DNA from: Terriglobia bacterium
GTDB lineage: Bacteria; Acidobacteriota; Terriglobia; Terriglobales; Acidobacteriaceae
Direction: 5' to 3'
DNA: 52,391 bases
Assembly: GCA_020073185.1 (NCBI GenBank)
Contig: JAIQFT010000027.1
Coordinates: 1-52,391, forward strand
Both the position numbers and the translations under genes were made by a program. The notes beneath the pieces were generated by a model. The model saw only the letters and a program-made list of their open reading frames with translations, made no database searches and was not told where the DNA came from. Of this stretch, positions 26,464-35,776 are shown in pieces. Numbering within the stretch: position 1 is the stretch's first letter; each line of letters opens with the position of its first letter.

Positions 26464-27956
26464 GGAGCAGCCGTTTGATCGTGGTTTCCAATCGCCTGCC
26501 GTTCAGCGTCGAGGAAGAGAATGGAGGTATCGCGCTGCGCGCCAGCGGCGGAGGATTGGTTACCGCACTGCTCCCGGTCCTTCGCGAGAGCGGTGGATGT
26601 TGGATCGGGTGGACAGGCTCCGCATCGGACGAGAGTATCGCCGGGGCATTCAAGCAATGTGCGGGGCCGAATTATTCGTTTGAACCGCTGTCGTTGAGCG
26701 CCGCCGAGAAGACCTGTTTTTACCAAGGGTGTTGCAACCAGATTATCTGGCCGCTATTTCACGGCCTGCCGTCGCGATGCGATTTCGATCCAGCGTATTG
26801 GGGCTCGTATTGTACGGTAAATGAGAAATTCGCTGATGCCGTCGAGCGCGCCTGGCGAAATGACGATTTCGTCTGGGTTCATGATTACCACCTCATGATC
26901 CTTGCCGGCTGCCTGCGGGCGCGCGGCGCGCGTTATCGCATGGGCTATTTTCATCACATCCCATTCCCCCACCCCGACATTCTGGAAAAGCTTCCTTGGC
27001 GAAACGAACTGCTCCGTTCCATGCTGCAGTTCAACACTATCGGTTTCCAAACGGTCCGCGACCGGCGCAACTTTGTTGCTTGCGTCCGTCAGTTTCTTTG
27101 CAACGTTCGCGTCCGAGCTGTCGCGGGTAAACTTTTGGTTCGCTCGGAAAATCAGTGCGCCATGGTCGGCACTTATCCCATCAGCATTGATTACGAGGAA
27201 TTCGCCGGCGCCTCGGCCGACCCCGCCACGGCAGCTGCCGCCGGCCAGATCCGCAGTGATCTAAACGGAAGCCGCATTATCCTCGGCATTGACCGGCTGG
27301 ACTACACCAAGGGAATTCTCGAACGCCTCAAGTCTTTTGAGACGCTCATCGCCACGAATCCGGGCAGCCAAGGCGGAGTCTCGATGATCCAGATCGTGGT
27401 TCCCAGCCGCGAGGAAATCGGCGAATACCAGCAACTGAGGCTTGCGATCGAAAGGCGGGTCAGCCAGATTAATGGCAAGTACGCTACTCCGGGATGGGTG
27501 CCCGTCCACTACTTGTACCGGCATCTCTCGCGTTCGGAGCTGATCGCGTTTTACCGCGCAGCCGATATTGCCCTTGTCACCCCGCTGAAAGACGGCATGA
27601 ACCTCGTGGCTAAGGAATTCTGCGCCTGCCGAGTGGACGAAACAGGAGTGTTGATCCTCAGCGAGTTTGCGGGCGCTGCGGCAGAGCTTAATTGTGGGGC
27701 CCTGATTGTCAACTCCTATGACACCGACGGTGTTGCCGAGGCGCTGCTTTGTGCGTTGCGCATGGATGACCGGGAGCAGCGCGCCCGTATGCACGCGATG
27801 CGCGACATCATCCGCAGCCACGACGTTTTCCGCTGGTCCCGCTCCTTTTGCGCACAGGCAACTCCGCCGAAACTCGTCGCGCGTCCTGCTGCGGTTCATT
27901 TTGCCGGTGCGCCCGAGCCCCGCACGCGCTCGAACGCGGCCGCGGCGGTTGGTTAG
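26460..27956 (+). CDS. otsA: Trehalose-6-phosphate synthase, GTG start
   Basis: OtsA joins glucose-6-phosphate and a nucleotide-activated glucose. It is a GT20 glycosyltransferase of 498 residues. Landmarks are [75 protein letters not shown] and [14 protein letters not shown]. The last ~30 residues are a poorly conserved Ala/Pro-rich tail. The start is GTG at 26460 with GGAGGTGAG just before it, inside otsB, so the two are translationally coupled. Confidence 0.96.
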   Translation: MRSSRLIVVSNRLPFSVEEENGGIALRASGGGLVTALLPVLRESGGCWIGWTGSASDESIAGAFKQCAGPNYSFEPLSLSAAEKTCFYQGCCNQIIWPLFHGLPSRCDFDPAYWGSYCTVNEKFADAVERAWRNDDFVWVHDYHLMILAGCLRARGARYRMGYFHHIPFPHPDILEKLPWRNELLRSMLQFNTIGFQTVRDRRNFVACVRQFLCNVRVRAVAGKLLVRSENQCAMVGTYPISIDYEEFAGASADPATAAAAGQIRSDLNGSRIILGIDRLDYTKGILERLKSFETLIATNPGSQGGVSMIQIVVPSREEIGEYQQLRLAIERRVSQINGKYATPGWVPVHYLYRHLSRSELIAFYRAADIALVTPLKDGMNLVAKEFCACRVDETGVLILSEFAGAAAELNCGALIVNSYDTDGVAEALLCALRMDDREQRARMHAMRDIIRSHDVFRWSRSFCAQATPPKLVARPAAVHFAGAPEPRTRSNAAAAVG

Positions 27957-27989
27957 ATTAAGTCCTCCCTTGGAACCGATCCGGAAGTC

Positions 27990-29144
27990 TCACTCTCCCA
28001 GCCACGATCCATACCCGCGCATTGTCTCGATGTGGTCGAACACGATTTTGATGGCCGCAGTGATCGGCACCGCCAATACCAAGCCCATCGCCCCCCACAA
28101 CCATCCCCAGAACAGCAGTGACAGTGTCACCGCCAGCGGGTTCAACTGGAGCCGGCTGCCCAGAAACTTCGGGTAAAGGACGTTCAGCGCGAACAGGTGC
28201 AGTCCGAGCACGGTCACAAGGATCGTGATCACTCCTCCGCCGTGGATCTGGCCAATTCCCGAGATCAGCGGCGGCACCGCCGCGAGCAGCACTCCCAAGT
28301 ACGGTACCAGGCTCAGGAATCCGCTGATGAAACCGATGAAGTAGAAGTACGGCAGGTGGATGATGCCAAACACCACCGTGCTCATCGCCCCGATAAACAA
28401 TCCGACCAGCACGTTGCCGACGATAAAGCTCCGGATCATTCCTGAAATCAGTCCCAACGTCATGTACGCCGTGTTGCGGTGCTTCATCCGGAACAGCATC
28501 ACCGTAGCTGACCGCACGTGGTCCTGCCAGCTCAGCATGAAATATGTGAGGAATGGAATGAACGAGGCGGCGAACGCGATCTCGATGGTTGGCCCCAGGC
28601 TGCCGCTCAGGTATTCCGTCCAGGGCTTCGACTGCTGCACTGTGACCCTGGGACCGTTCTCCTCCTGCTCCGGCAGGACAGAGGAAGTCGTCTTCTGGAA
28701 CTGCTGTGCCTGCTGTCGCACTCTGCCTACTGCGGATCGAATCTTGCTCGAGTATTTCGGCAGGTCGCGGCTGAACGCGACCGCGCGGTTATACGAGAGC
28801 TGCCCTATCCCGTATAGCACCGCCAAGAACAGCAGCACGGCAATTAGCGCGGCCAGCGATCGGGGCAACCTGACGCGCTGCAATAGGTCCGCCAACGGCG
28901 CCAGAATGAATGCCAGCAAGATCGAGATCAGCAGGACGATGATCGGCAGCTCGGCGAAGTAACACACCGTCAACATCGCCAGGACAGCGAGCAGGATCGT
29001 CGCTGACGCCCCAGCGCGCATATGCCGGTGCACCTCGTCCGCTTCTTCCTGCCGTTGCGGAAGTCCTGTGACGTGCTGCACCCGCTCCAGCTCCGCCGCG
29101 TCGTGCAGCGCTTCCGGATCCGCCTCCGAACGCTTGCTTGCCAT
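27990..29144 (-). CDS. AI-2E family (PerM-like) membrane transporter
   Basis: ATG 29144 (MASKRSEADPEALHDAAELE) gives 384 residues; the open frame upstream overlaps the ruvX promoter. About eight hydrophobic segments are visible in the family pattern: a pair and loop region, then IPFLTYFMLSWQDHVR, GMIRSFIVGNVLVGLFIG, FISGFLSLVPYLGVLLAAVP and PLAVTLSLLFWGWLWGAMG. The family includes AI-2 exporter TqsA and Na+/H+ exchangers, so the substrate cannot be named. It is convergent with otsA and divergent from ruvX. Confidence 0.9.
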   Translation of the reverse strand: MASKRSEADPEALHDAAELERVQHVTGLPQRQEEADEVHRHMRAGASATILLAVLAMLTVCYFAELPIIVLLISILLAFILAPLADLLQRVRLPRSLAALIAVLLFLAVLYGIGQLSYNRAVAFSRDLPKYSSKIRSAVGRVRQQAQQFQKTTSSVLPEQEENGPRVTVQQSKPWTEYLSGSLGPTIEIAFAASFIPFLTYFMLSWQDHVRSATVMLFRMKHRNTAYMTLGLISGMIRSFIVGNVLVGLFIGAMSTVVFGIIHLPYFYFIGFISGFLSLVPYLGVLLAAVPPLISGIGQIHGGGVITILVTVLGLHLFALNVLYPKFLGSRLQLNPLAVTLSLLFWGWLWGAMGLVLAVPITAAIKIVFDHIETMRGYGSWLGE

Positions 29145-29174
29145 ACCCTGTCCTGTTGCTAGGATGCTGAAGCC

Positions 29175-29180
29175 TATAAT
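29175..29180 (+). promoter_or_regulatory. -10 box of ruvX, leaderless arrangement
   Basis: A perfect TATAAT ends six bases before the GTG at 29187. Transcription would then start at or next to the first codon, leaving no room for an SD. The -35 region is not near consensus. Confidence 0.6.
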
Positions 29181-29186
29181 ATAGCC

Positions 29187-29663
29187 GTGTCGGGTCAACA
29201 GCACCCCACCTCTTCATCGGCGGATCAGCCTGCGCACCTGCCCCGCGCACGCATCCTGGCCTTGGATGTGGGCTCCAAGACCATTGGCATGGCTGTTTCC
29301 GACCCGCTTGGGATCACCGCGCAGGGCCTGAAGACCATCCGCCGCAAGAACAAGCGCACTGATTTCGAGCTCTTGCAGCGGGCCATTCGCGAGCACGATG
29401 TTCGCGAAATTGTGGTCGGTTTCCCCCTGCGCATGAGCGGCCAGGAGGGCCGTCAGGCGGAAAAAGTCAGCGCCTTTGCCGATCAGCTTCGCGCGCGCTT
29501 TCAGCTTCCCATTCATCTCTGGGACGAGCGCCTCACCTCGGTGCAGGCTAACCGCCTCCTGCGCGAAGCCGAGCTCAGCATCGCCAAGCGCGCCGCCGCG
29601 GTCGACCGCATGGCCGCCGTCCTCATCCTGCAATCCTATCTGGACGCCCATACCCGCACCTAG
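29187..29663 (+). CDS. ruvX: Putative pre-16S rRNA nuclease / Holliday junction resolvase-like protein YqgF
   Basis: YqgF/RuvX proteins have an RNase H fold; in E. coli the protein is needed for 16S rRNA 5' maturation, while the resolvase label is older. The 158 residues show ILALDVGSKTIGMAVSDP (first catalytic Asp), REIVVGFPLRMSG, PIHLWDERLTSVQANRLL and AVDRMAAVLILQSYLD (last Asp). A ~20-residue polar lead precedes the fold. The GTG start sits directly after TATAAT, suggesting a leaderless mRNA. Confidence 0.93.
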   Translation: MSGQQHPTSSSADQPAHLPRARILALDVGSKTIGMAVSDPLGITAQGLKTIRRKNKRTDFELLQRAIREHDVREIVVGFPLRMSGQEGRQAEKVSAFADQLRARFQLPIHLWDERLTSVQANRLLREAELSIAKRAAAVDRMAAVLILQSYLDAHTRT

Positions 29664-29808
29664 TGCCTTGGTTGGCAATCGCTAATGCCGGATCCGCACT
29701 GCGGCAGAGCCATGGTCGCCGAAGTCTTATCCCTGGAGGCCGTCCGATGACAAAAGTCCCACACCCGACGACTGAACCATGACGGCTGAACACAGCTCCG
29801 GCATCATC

Positions 29809-29814
29809 TAAACT
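29809..29814 (+). promoter_or_regulatory. Possible -10 box of mltG
   Basis: TAAACT ends six bases before the GTG at 29821, and CTGAAC lies 17 bases further upstream. The match is modest. No SD is present before the GTG, so a leaderless transcript is possible as for ruvX. Confidence 0.35.
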
Positions 29815-29820
29815 AGATCC

Positions 29821-30855
29821 GTGCTTCGCGCCTCGTTCACAATCTTCCTGATTGCCGTGTTCGGCACAGCGATTTGGCTTGCATGGGCGCTCTGTCTCCC
29901 CGTCCAGCCCCAGGGCACGCAGTATGTCCTTCTCCGCCCGGGCTGGTCCAGCCGCCACATTGCCGGCACACTGCAATCCGCCGGCCTCATCCCCAGCGCG
30001 CGTGCGTTTCTGCTGCTGCACTACGTTCTGGCGCGCAGCCTCAAGGCCGGTGAATACAAATTCGACCAGCCCGCCACCGCCCGCCAGGTGCACGACCGTC
30101 TCGCCCGCGGCGACATCTACGTCCACACCGTCACCATCCCCGAGGGCTACAACCTCTACGACATCGCCGCCGTCACGCAGCTCGCTGGACTCGGGTCCGC
30201 GCAGGACTTCCTCAAGGCCGCCGCCGAAGACGTGGTTTTCATCCGCGATCTCGATCCTGCCGCCACCTCGCTGGAAGGCTACTTATTCCCCGACACCTAC
30301 GGTTTCACCCGCACCCAGACGATGCACGACATCATCGGCGTCATGGTCCACCGTTTCCGCCGCGAAGCCGAGCAGCTTGGCCTGGTCTGCGCCGTCAACG
30401 CCAATGCTCCAGCGCCACCGACCGCCGCCTCCAGATGTCCCGACCTCCACGCCATCGTCACCATGGCGTCCATCATCGAAAGGGAGACTGCGGTGCCCGA
30501 GGAGCGTCCCTTGGTCGCCAGCGTCTACTACAACCGCCTGCGTAGCCGCATTGCGCTCGCCGCCGACCCGACGGTGATTTACGCCGCTCTCGTCTCCGGG
30601 CGTTACACCGGCGCAATCCGCCAATCGGACCTTCAGTTCGATTCTGCTTACAATACCTATCGCCATCCTGGAATGCCGCCGGGTCCGATCGCCAATCCCG
30701 GACGGGCATCCTTGCAGGCAGCCCTTCACCCCGCCAACACCCATTTCCTTTACTTTGTCAGCGACGGTAACGGGCATCACCGCTTCGCCCGCACGCTGGA
30801 CCAACACAGCCGTAACGTCGCCGCCTATCGCCGATCAATAGCGGCATCGCGCTAA
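29821..30855 (+). CDS. mltG: Endolytic murein transglycosylase
   Basis: MltG (YceG) cuts nascent glycan strands and sets their length at the inner membrane. The 344 residues have one N-terminal membrane helix (ASFTIFLIAVFGTAIWLAWA), a LysM-like region, SLEGYLFPDTYGF, the catalytic Glu in TMASIIERETAVPEE, then YNTYRHPGMPPGPIANPG and HFLYFVSDGNGHHRFA. Length is typical. The start is a GTG without SD; the upstream 157 bases hold no gene I can support. Confidence 0.94.
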   Translation: MLRASFTIFLIAVFGTAIWLAWALCLPVQPQGTQYVLLRPGWSSRHIAGTLQSAGLIPSARAFLLLHYVLARSLKAGEYKFDQPATARQVHDRLARGDIYVHTVTIPEGYNLYDIAAVTQLAGLGSAQDFLKAAAEDVVFIRDLDPAATSLEGYLFPDTYGFTRTQTMHDIIGVMVHRFRREAEQLGLVCAVNANAPAPPTAASRCPDLHAIVTMASIIERETAVPEERPLVASVYYNRLRSRIALAADPTVIYAALVSGRYTGAIRQSDLQFDSAYNTYRHPGMPPGPIANPGRASLQAALHPANTHFLYFVSDGNGHHRFARTLDQHSRNVAAYRRSIAASR

Positions 30856-30915
30856 CTTCTTACGACGAAATTCCTCGCCAGGAGCGCGACGCAGCTTCCG
30901 CCGCTCCGCTTCTCG

Positions 30916-30921
30916 TATACT
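30916..30921 (+). promoter_or_regulatory. Possible -10 box of the lipoprotein gene
   Basis: TATACT lies 38 bases before the ATG at 30960. No convincing -35 box is seen. Confidence 0.35.
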
Positions 30922-30959
30922 GGTTTCTTCATCTAAGCACTGAAGGACTGGAAGTCCCC

Positions 30960-31892
30960 ATGATCCTCCGCTTTCCGCTTCGCGTGCTGATCGCAGTCTT
31001 GTTGGCGCTGCCGCTGACCGGCTGCCTCTTCCGCTCCCATCGCGCCCAGGTGCTGCTCTCCAATCAGCCACTGAAGACCGCCTCGCTGGAGCAACTGGTC
31101 GCCACCATCGACGACCAAGCCGGCAAGATTCGCACCCTCAACGCCACCGTGGACCTCGCCGCTTCCAGCGGTGGCTCCAAGAAGGGCAAGATCACCGAAT
31201 ACAAGGAGATCAAGGGCTACATCCTGGTGCGCCAGCCCAGCATGCTGCGCATGATCGGCCTCCTGCCCATCGTCCGCAACCGCGCCTTCGACATGGTGAG
31301 CGACGGCGACACCTTCAAGCTCTGGATCCCGCCCGAGAACAAATTCGTCGTCGGCAGCAACAACATCGTTCATCCCTCTTCAAAGGCGCTTGAAAACCTG
31401 CGCCCGCAGCACATCTACGACGCGCTGCTCCTCCACTCCATCGATTCCTCGCACGACATCGCGGTCCTCGAGCAGAGCAACCGCACCATTCAGGACCCGA
31501 AAACGAAAAAGCAGGTGCTCGAACCCGATTACAATATTGATGTCATCTCCCGCATGGACCAGGGTTGGTACCTTTCGCGCAAGATCACCGTCAGCCGCGT
31601 CGACCTGATGCCCGTCCGGCAACGCGTCTACGATCGCAACGGTTACCTCGCCACCGATGCTACCTACTTTGATTTCAAGGATTACAGCGGAGTGATGTTC
31701 CCCTCGGTGATCCGCATCTGGCGTCCGCAGGAAGAATATTCAGTGACTATCAGCATTGAGAAGCTGACCACCAACCAGCCGCTCAGCGATGACCAATTCG
31801 TCCTTAACCAGCCGCCGGGCTCACAACTGGTTCAACTCGATCGTGCCACCCCCACCGCAGCCTCGAACAACGGCGGCGCGCAGCCCCGCTGA
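30960..31892 (+). CDS. Putative outer-membrane lipoprotein (LolA/LolB-like fold suspected)
   Basis: The 310 residues begin with a lipoprotein signal (RVLIAVLLALPLTGC, lipobox LTGC, C22). The mature part is a beta-rich stretch with a start like SLEQLVATIDDQAGKIRTLN and later SDGDTFKLWIPPENKFVVGS, the style of LolA-like or DUF4292-type lipoproteins. The C-terminus is polar (TAASNNGGAQPR). I cannot name the family with certainty. It lies 35 bases before an FtsX-like permease, which suggests a shared role at the envelope. GAAGGA precedes the start. Confidence 0.75.
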   Translation: MILRFPLRVLIAVLLALPLTGCLFRSHRAQVLLSNQPLKTASLEQLVATIDDQAGKIRTLNATVDLAASSGGSKKGKITEYKEIKGYILVRQPSMLRMIGLLPIVRNRAFDMVSDGDTFKLWIPPENKFVVGSNNIVHPSSKALENLRPQHIYDALLLHSIDSSHDIAVLEQSNRTIQDPKTKKQVLEPDYNIDVISRMDQGWYLSRKITVSRVDLMPVRQRVYDRNGYLATDATYFDFKDYSGVMFPSVIRIWRPQEEYSVTISIEKLTTNQPLSDDQFVLNQPPGSQLVQLDRATPTAASNNGGAQPR

Positions 31893-31927
31893 GCCAGCAT
31901 CGGGTACCATGAGCCGGGACTGACTCC

Positions 31928-33031
31928 ATGAATCGAATGATCCTCGCCAATCTGGTGCACCGCCCGATCCGCTCTCTTATCAGCGTCATCGCCATCGCTG
32001 TCGAAGTTACGCTCATCCTTGTTATTGTCGGTTTCTCCCTCGGAATGTTGAACGACTCCAAGCAGCGTCAGGCGGGCATTGGCGCCGACGTCATGGTCCA
32101 GCCTCCCGGCGCTTCCGCCCTGATGGGCGTCAGCAGCGCTCCCGTTCCCATCAGGGTGGCCGACATTTTGCGCAAACTGCCGCATGTGCAGGTTGTTTCG
32201 CCCGTCATCATGCAACTCAGCACCACCGGTACCGTCGAGGTTCTCTCCGGCATCGATCTCGACACCTACAACCAGCTCGGCTCGCCCTTCCGCTACATCG
32301 CCGGCGGTCCTTTCACCAAGCCCGACGACGTAATCGTGGACGACTTCGCTGCCTCTTCCCAGAACTTGCACGTCGGTAGCACAATCACCGCTCTCAACCA
32401 TGAGTTCCAAGTCTGCGGCATCGTCGAGCACGGCAAGGGCTCGCGAAAATTTTTCCCGATTTCAACCCTGCAGGATCTCCTTGGCGCCCAGAACAAGGCG
32501 TCCATCTTTTACGTCAAGGCCGACGATCCTTCCAACGCCGACTTCGTCGCCCAGGAAATCCGCTCCGTTCCCGGCCTGCAGCAGTACACGGTCCGGTCCA
32601 TGCGCGAATACCTATCCATGCTGACCCCGGAGAGCCTGCCCGGCCTGAATAAATTCATTGACGTGGTGGTTGGCGTCTCCATGGTCATCGGCTTCATTGT
32701 CATTTTTCAAGCGATGTACGCCGCAGTCATGGAACGCACCCGTGAGATCGGGATTCTGAAGTCGCTCGGCGCTTCCAAGTTCTACATCGTCAACCTCGTG
32801 CTGCGTGAAACCGTGCTGCTCGCCATTTTCGGCACCATCCTCGGCATCATGATTAGCTTCCTCGCCAGTCGCGCCATTGTCACCCGTTTCCGCACGCTCC
32901 CAGTCGTCATTCAGACTAACTGGATCGGTTACGCCATCATCATCGCCATCGTGGGCGCCATTCTTGGCGCTCTCTATCCCGCGTACAAGGCCGCCCAGAA
33001 AGATCCCATCGACGCCCTCGCCTACGAGTAG
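31928..33031 (+). CDS. FtsX/MacB-family ABC transporter permease
   Basis: The 367 residues have the four-helix layout of the family: one helix near 15-40, a large periplasmic MacB-like domain (about 45-235), then three helices (FIDVVVGVSMVIGFIVIFQA, VLLAIFGTILGIMISFLASR and IGYAIIIAIVGAILGALYPA). The cytoplasmic coupling motif MERTREIGILKSLGASK is present, and the end KAAQKDPIDALAYE is typical. No ATP-binding subunit gene is adjacent, so the partner must be encoded elsewhere or lost. Confidence 0.92.
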   Translation: MNRMILANLVHRPIRSLISVIAIAVEVTLILVIVGFSLGMLNDSKQRQAGIGADVMVQPPGASALMGVSSAPVPIRVADILRKLPHVQVVSPVIMQLSTTGTVEVLSGIDLDTYNQLGSPFRYIAGGPFTKPDDVIVDDFAASSQNLHVGSTITALNHEFQVCGIVEHGKGSRKFFPISTLQDLLGAQNKASIFYVKADDPSNADFVAQEIRSVPGLQQYTVRSMREYLSMLTPESLPGLNKFIDVVVGVSMVIGFIVIFQAMYAAVMERTREIGILKSLGASKFYIVNLVLRETVLLAIFGTILGIMISFLASRAIVTRFRTLPVVIQTNWIGYAIIIAIVGAILGALYPAYKAAQKDPIDALAYE

Positions 33032-33347
33032 TTCCTGGAGGAACAGATCGACAATGCGGATACGAAAGCGGCAAGTTCAAATCAAGGGGAGAACGAAACA
33101 GACTGATGGCTAATCGCTGGGTTTCCGTGGGGGCCGGAACTCCCCCGAAAGGGGTCATGGCAAAGCACCAGGTTTGCCTGCTTCGGCGCTCCGGCCCCAC
33201 GAACTTATCTGCTGCAGACTACGCTAATCCGTGCGCATGTCAATCATCTCCGCCCTGCCCCAAGCGCCTACTTGCGTCACCCCTGTTCCAGTTCGGAGCT
33301 GGCCGCTGCGGGGAATCTCTCCCGCGACTCTCTTTCGCCCACTTTCG
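33032..33347. other. Spacer after the permease with a candidate structured RNA
   Basis: No gene I can support. A 19-codon frame at 33054-33113 (MRIRKRQVQIKGRTKQTDG) follows GGAGGA and is very basic, but nothing else supports it. Bases 33126-33201 can fold: CGTGGGGGCCGGA (33126-33138) with TCCGGCCCCACG (33190-33201), enclosing CCCC GAAA GGGG (33143-33154) and GGCAAA / TTTGCC (33159-33178). I could not match it to a known riboswitch core. Confidence 0.5.
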
Positions 33348-33376
33348 TTGACGTTCCTCCATCGTTCCGCTATAGT
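33348..33376 (+). promoter_or_regulatory. Sigma-70-type promoter of rplM-rpsI
   Basis: TTGACG (33348-33353), a 17-base spacer and TATAGT (33371-33376). This is one of the two best promoters in the window and lies ~95 bases before rplM. Confidence 0.75.
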
Positions 33377-33476
33377 CTATGTTTTGGCAGAGCTGCAGTT
33401 GCCCGCCTGGGGAATCCCTTTCTGAGGGGATGGTCCTGCGGTCTTCTTTGCGTTTTTTATTTCTGGGAGATTTCTG

Positions 33477-33917
33477 ATGTCTACCTATTTCCCCAAAGAG
33501 GGGGAAATTGCGCGCAAATGGTACGTCGTGGACGCGGCGGGGCAGACCCTTGGCCGCCTGGCAACGCGCGTTGCTTCCATCCTCGCGGGCAAGGAAAATC
33601 CGCGCTACACGCCCTTCATTGACACCGGCGATCACGTCGTGGTCATCAACGCCGAAAAGGTTCGCCTCACCGGGATGAAGAGCGAATCCAAGGTCTACCG
33701 CCACTACACCGGGTTCCCCGGCGGGCTGCGGGAAGAGGGATACCGCCAACGCTTTGCCCGCCGTCCCGACAGGGTCGTTCAGGAAGCCATCGAGGGCATG
33801 CTGCCCAAGACCAAGTTGGGCCGCTCCATGGCGAAGAAGCTGAAGGTTTATCGCGGCGATAAGCATCCTCATCAGGCGCAGAAGCCCGAAGGTTTGTCGC
33901 TCGCCAAGCAAGCGTGA
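33477..33917 (+). CDS. rplM: 50S ribosomal protein uL13
   Basis: uL13 is an early 50S assembly protein. The 146 residues show [14 protein letters not shown]-like opening ([20 protein letters not shown]), [16 protein letters not shown] and the signature [20 protein letters not shown]. Length is normal. GGGAG precedes the ATG. The promoter at 33348 drives it together with rpsI. Confidence 0.98.
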   Translation: MSTYFPKEGEIARKWYVVDAAGQTLGRLATRVASILAGKENPRYTPFIDTGDHVVVINAEKVRLTGMKSESKVYRHYTGFPGGLREEGYRQRFARRPDRVVQEAIEGMLPKTKLGRSMAKKLKVYRGDKHPHQAQKPEGLSLAKQA

Positions 33918-33969
33918 ACGTCAGAGCGCAACACGCGCTCGATTTTTGAAAGGGAATTCAACGCTGGAA

Positions 33970-34010
33970 GTCATTAGCTAAGAGCTAATGGCTAAGAGCT
34001 AAGGGCTAAC
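33970..34010. repeat. Heptamer array touching the rpsI start
   Basis: TCATTAG CTAAGAG CTAATGG CTAAGAG CTAAGGG CTAAC leads straight into ATG 34011. It is the same AGCTRAG family as before rplB and rplO. AAGGG in one unit is the only SD-like sequence. Confidence 0.85.
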
Positions 34011-34406
34011 ATGGCTGAAACAGTTGAGTACTACGGCACGGGACGGCGCAAGTCCAGCATCGCCCGCGTCTTTCTCCGCCCGGGCACGGGTGAGTTCCGT
34101 GTGAACGACCTGCCCTTTGACCGCTACTTCGTCACCGAGACACAGCGCATCCTGGCGCGCCAGCCGCTGGTCGTTACCGAGACCGCCGGCAATTTCAATG
34201 TCCTCGCCACCGTTCAAGGCGGCGGCGTCAGTGGCCAGGCCGGCGCGGTTAAGATGGGCATCGCCCGCGCCTTACTTGCGTTCAATCCCGAGCTCCGCGC
34301 GCGTCTCAAGAACGAGGGCTTCCTCACGCGCGATTCCCGCGGCAAGGAGCGCAAGAAGTACGGCCAAAAGGGAGCGCGCAAGAGATTTCAGTTCAGTAAG
34401 CGCTAA
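34011..34406 (+). CDS. rpsI: 30S ribosomal protein uS9
   Basis: uS9 reaches the P-site tRNA with its C-terminal tail. The 131 residues have [40 protein letters not shown] and the conserved end [16 protein letters not shown]. Length is normal. It pairs with rplM in the standard order. Confidence 0.99.
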   Translation: MAETVEYYGTGRRKSSIARVFLRPGTGEFRVNDLPFDRYFVTETQRILARQPLVVTETAGNFNVLATVQGGGVSGQAGAVKMGIARALLAFNPELRARLKNEGFLTRDSRGKERKKYGQKGARKRFQFSKR

Positions 34407-34409
34407 AGA

Positions 34410-34532
34410 AAGTTTCGGTTTCGAGTGTCGTTTTTTGCATACGCTGGCGGCTCGAAACACGGTGGCTCAAGATCAAGGTTTCACTTTCGAGCTGGTTTCT
34501 TGCTGAAACTCGAAACTGAAACTGAAACTGAT
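34410..34532. repeat. GAAACT-type inverted arms, rpsI-rpsB spacer
   Basis: The 5' arm AGTTTCGGTTTCGAG lies at 34411-34425; the 3' arm CTGAAACTCGAAACTGAAAC is near 34503-34530. Between them is ~75 bases with a third partial copy (TTTCACTTTCGAG, 34487-34500). The array stops ~90 bases before rpsB. Confidence 0.75.
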
Positions 34533-34623
34533 ACTTTGTTGTTCAAATTTCCCGCCCGTCACCTGGGGCGGGACGGGAGTAATCGTGGCCCCGCGCCACG
34601 ATGCAATCCAATAAGGAGGTTGA

Positions 34624-35517
<894 letters not shown>

Positions 35518-35776
35518 GCTCCGGGAAAGCCGGTTCGGGAAGGGCACGGCTTTAGCCGTGCCGAAGAGAGTCTTAATAAGGGTTGTCATTCCGAGCGGGT
35601 TTCAACCGCAAGGAATCTGTTGTTGAACGGCCGCGATTTTAGGACGCGTGTATCAGGGCACGGCTTTAGTCGTGCTGCAAACGGGAGATCGTAAAGGGGC
35701 TTTAGCCCCTGACGACCCGCGCGCTATCCCGGCGCGGGTCAAAATTTGTTCGGCTTTGCAGGAAAGGTTTTTTCTG
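35518..35776. repeat. TTTA-loop hairpins and an ATTCCGAG repeat in the tsf leader
   Basis: Hairpins with TTTA loops lie at 35543-35562 (GGCACGGC / GCCGTGCC), 35657-35676 (GGCACGGC / GTCGTGCT, with G-T pairs) and 35695-35710 (AGGGGC / GCCCCT). A GACCCGCGC / GCGCGGGTC palindrome lies at ~35715-35742. GTCATTCCGAGCGGGTTTC...AAGGAATCTG at 35585-35622 is a further imperfect palindrome. No gene is visible. Confidence 0.75.

Noticed and set aside
33126-33201. Cobalamin or c-di-GMP riboswitch
   Set aside because: Only isolated stretches resemble the B12 box or a GNRA hairpin; the conserved cores do not line up and no matching target gene follows.
33106-33351. 81-codon frame MANRWVSVGAGTPPKGV... in the permease-rplM spacer
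   Set aside because: It spans the candidate structured RNA and reaches the rplM promoter; no family similarity or good SD.
35648-35776. N-terminal extension of EF-Ts
   Set aside because: It covers repeats, and the family start is at 35777 with a purine-rich stretch before it.
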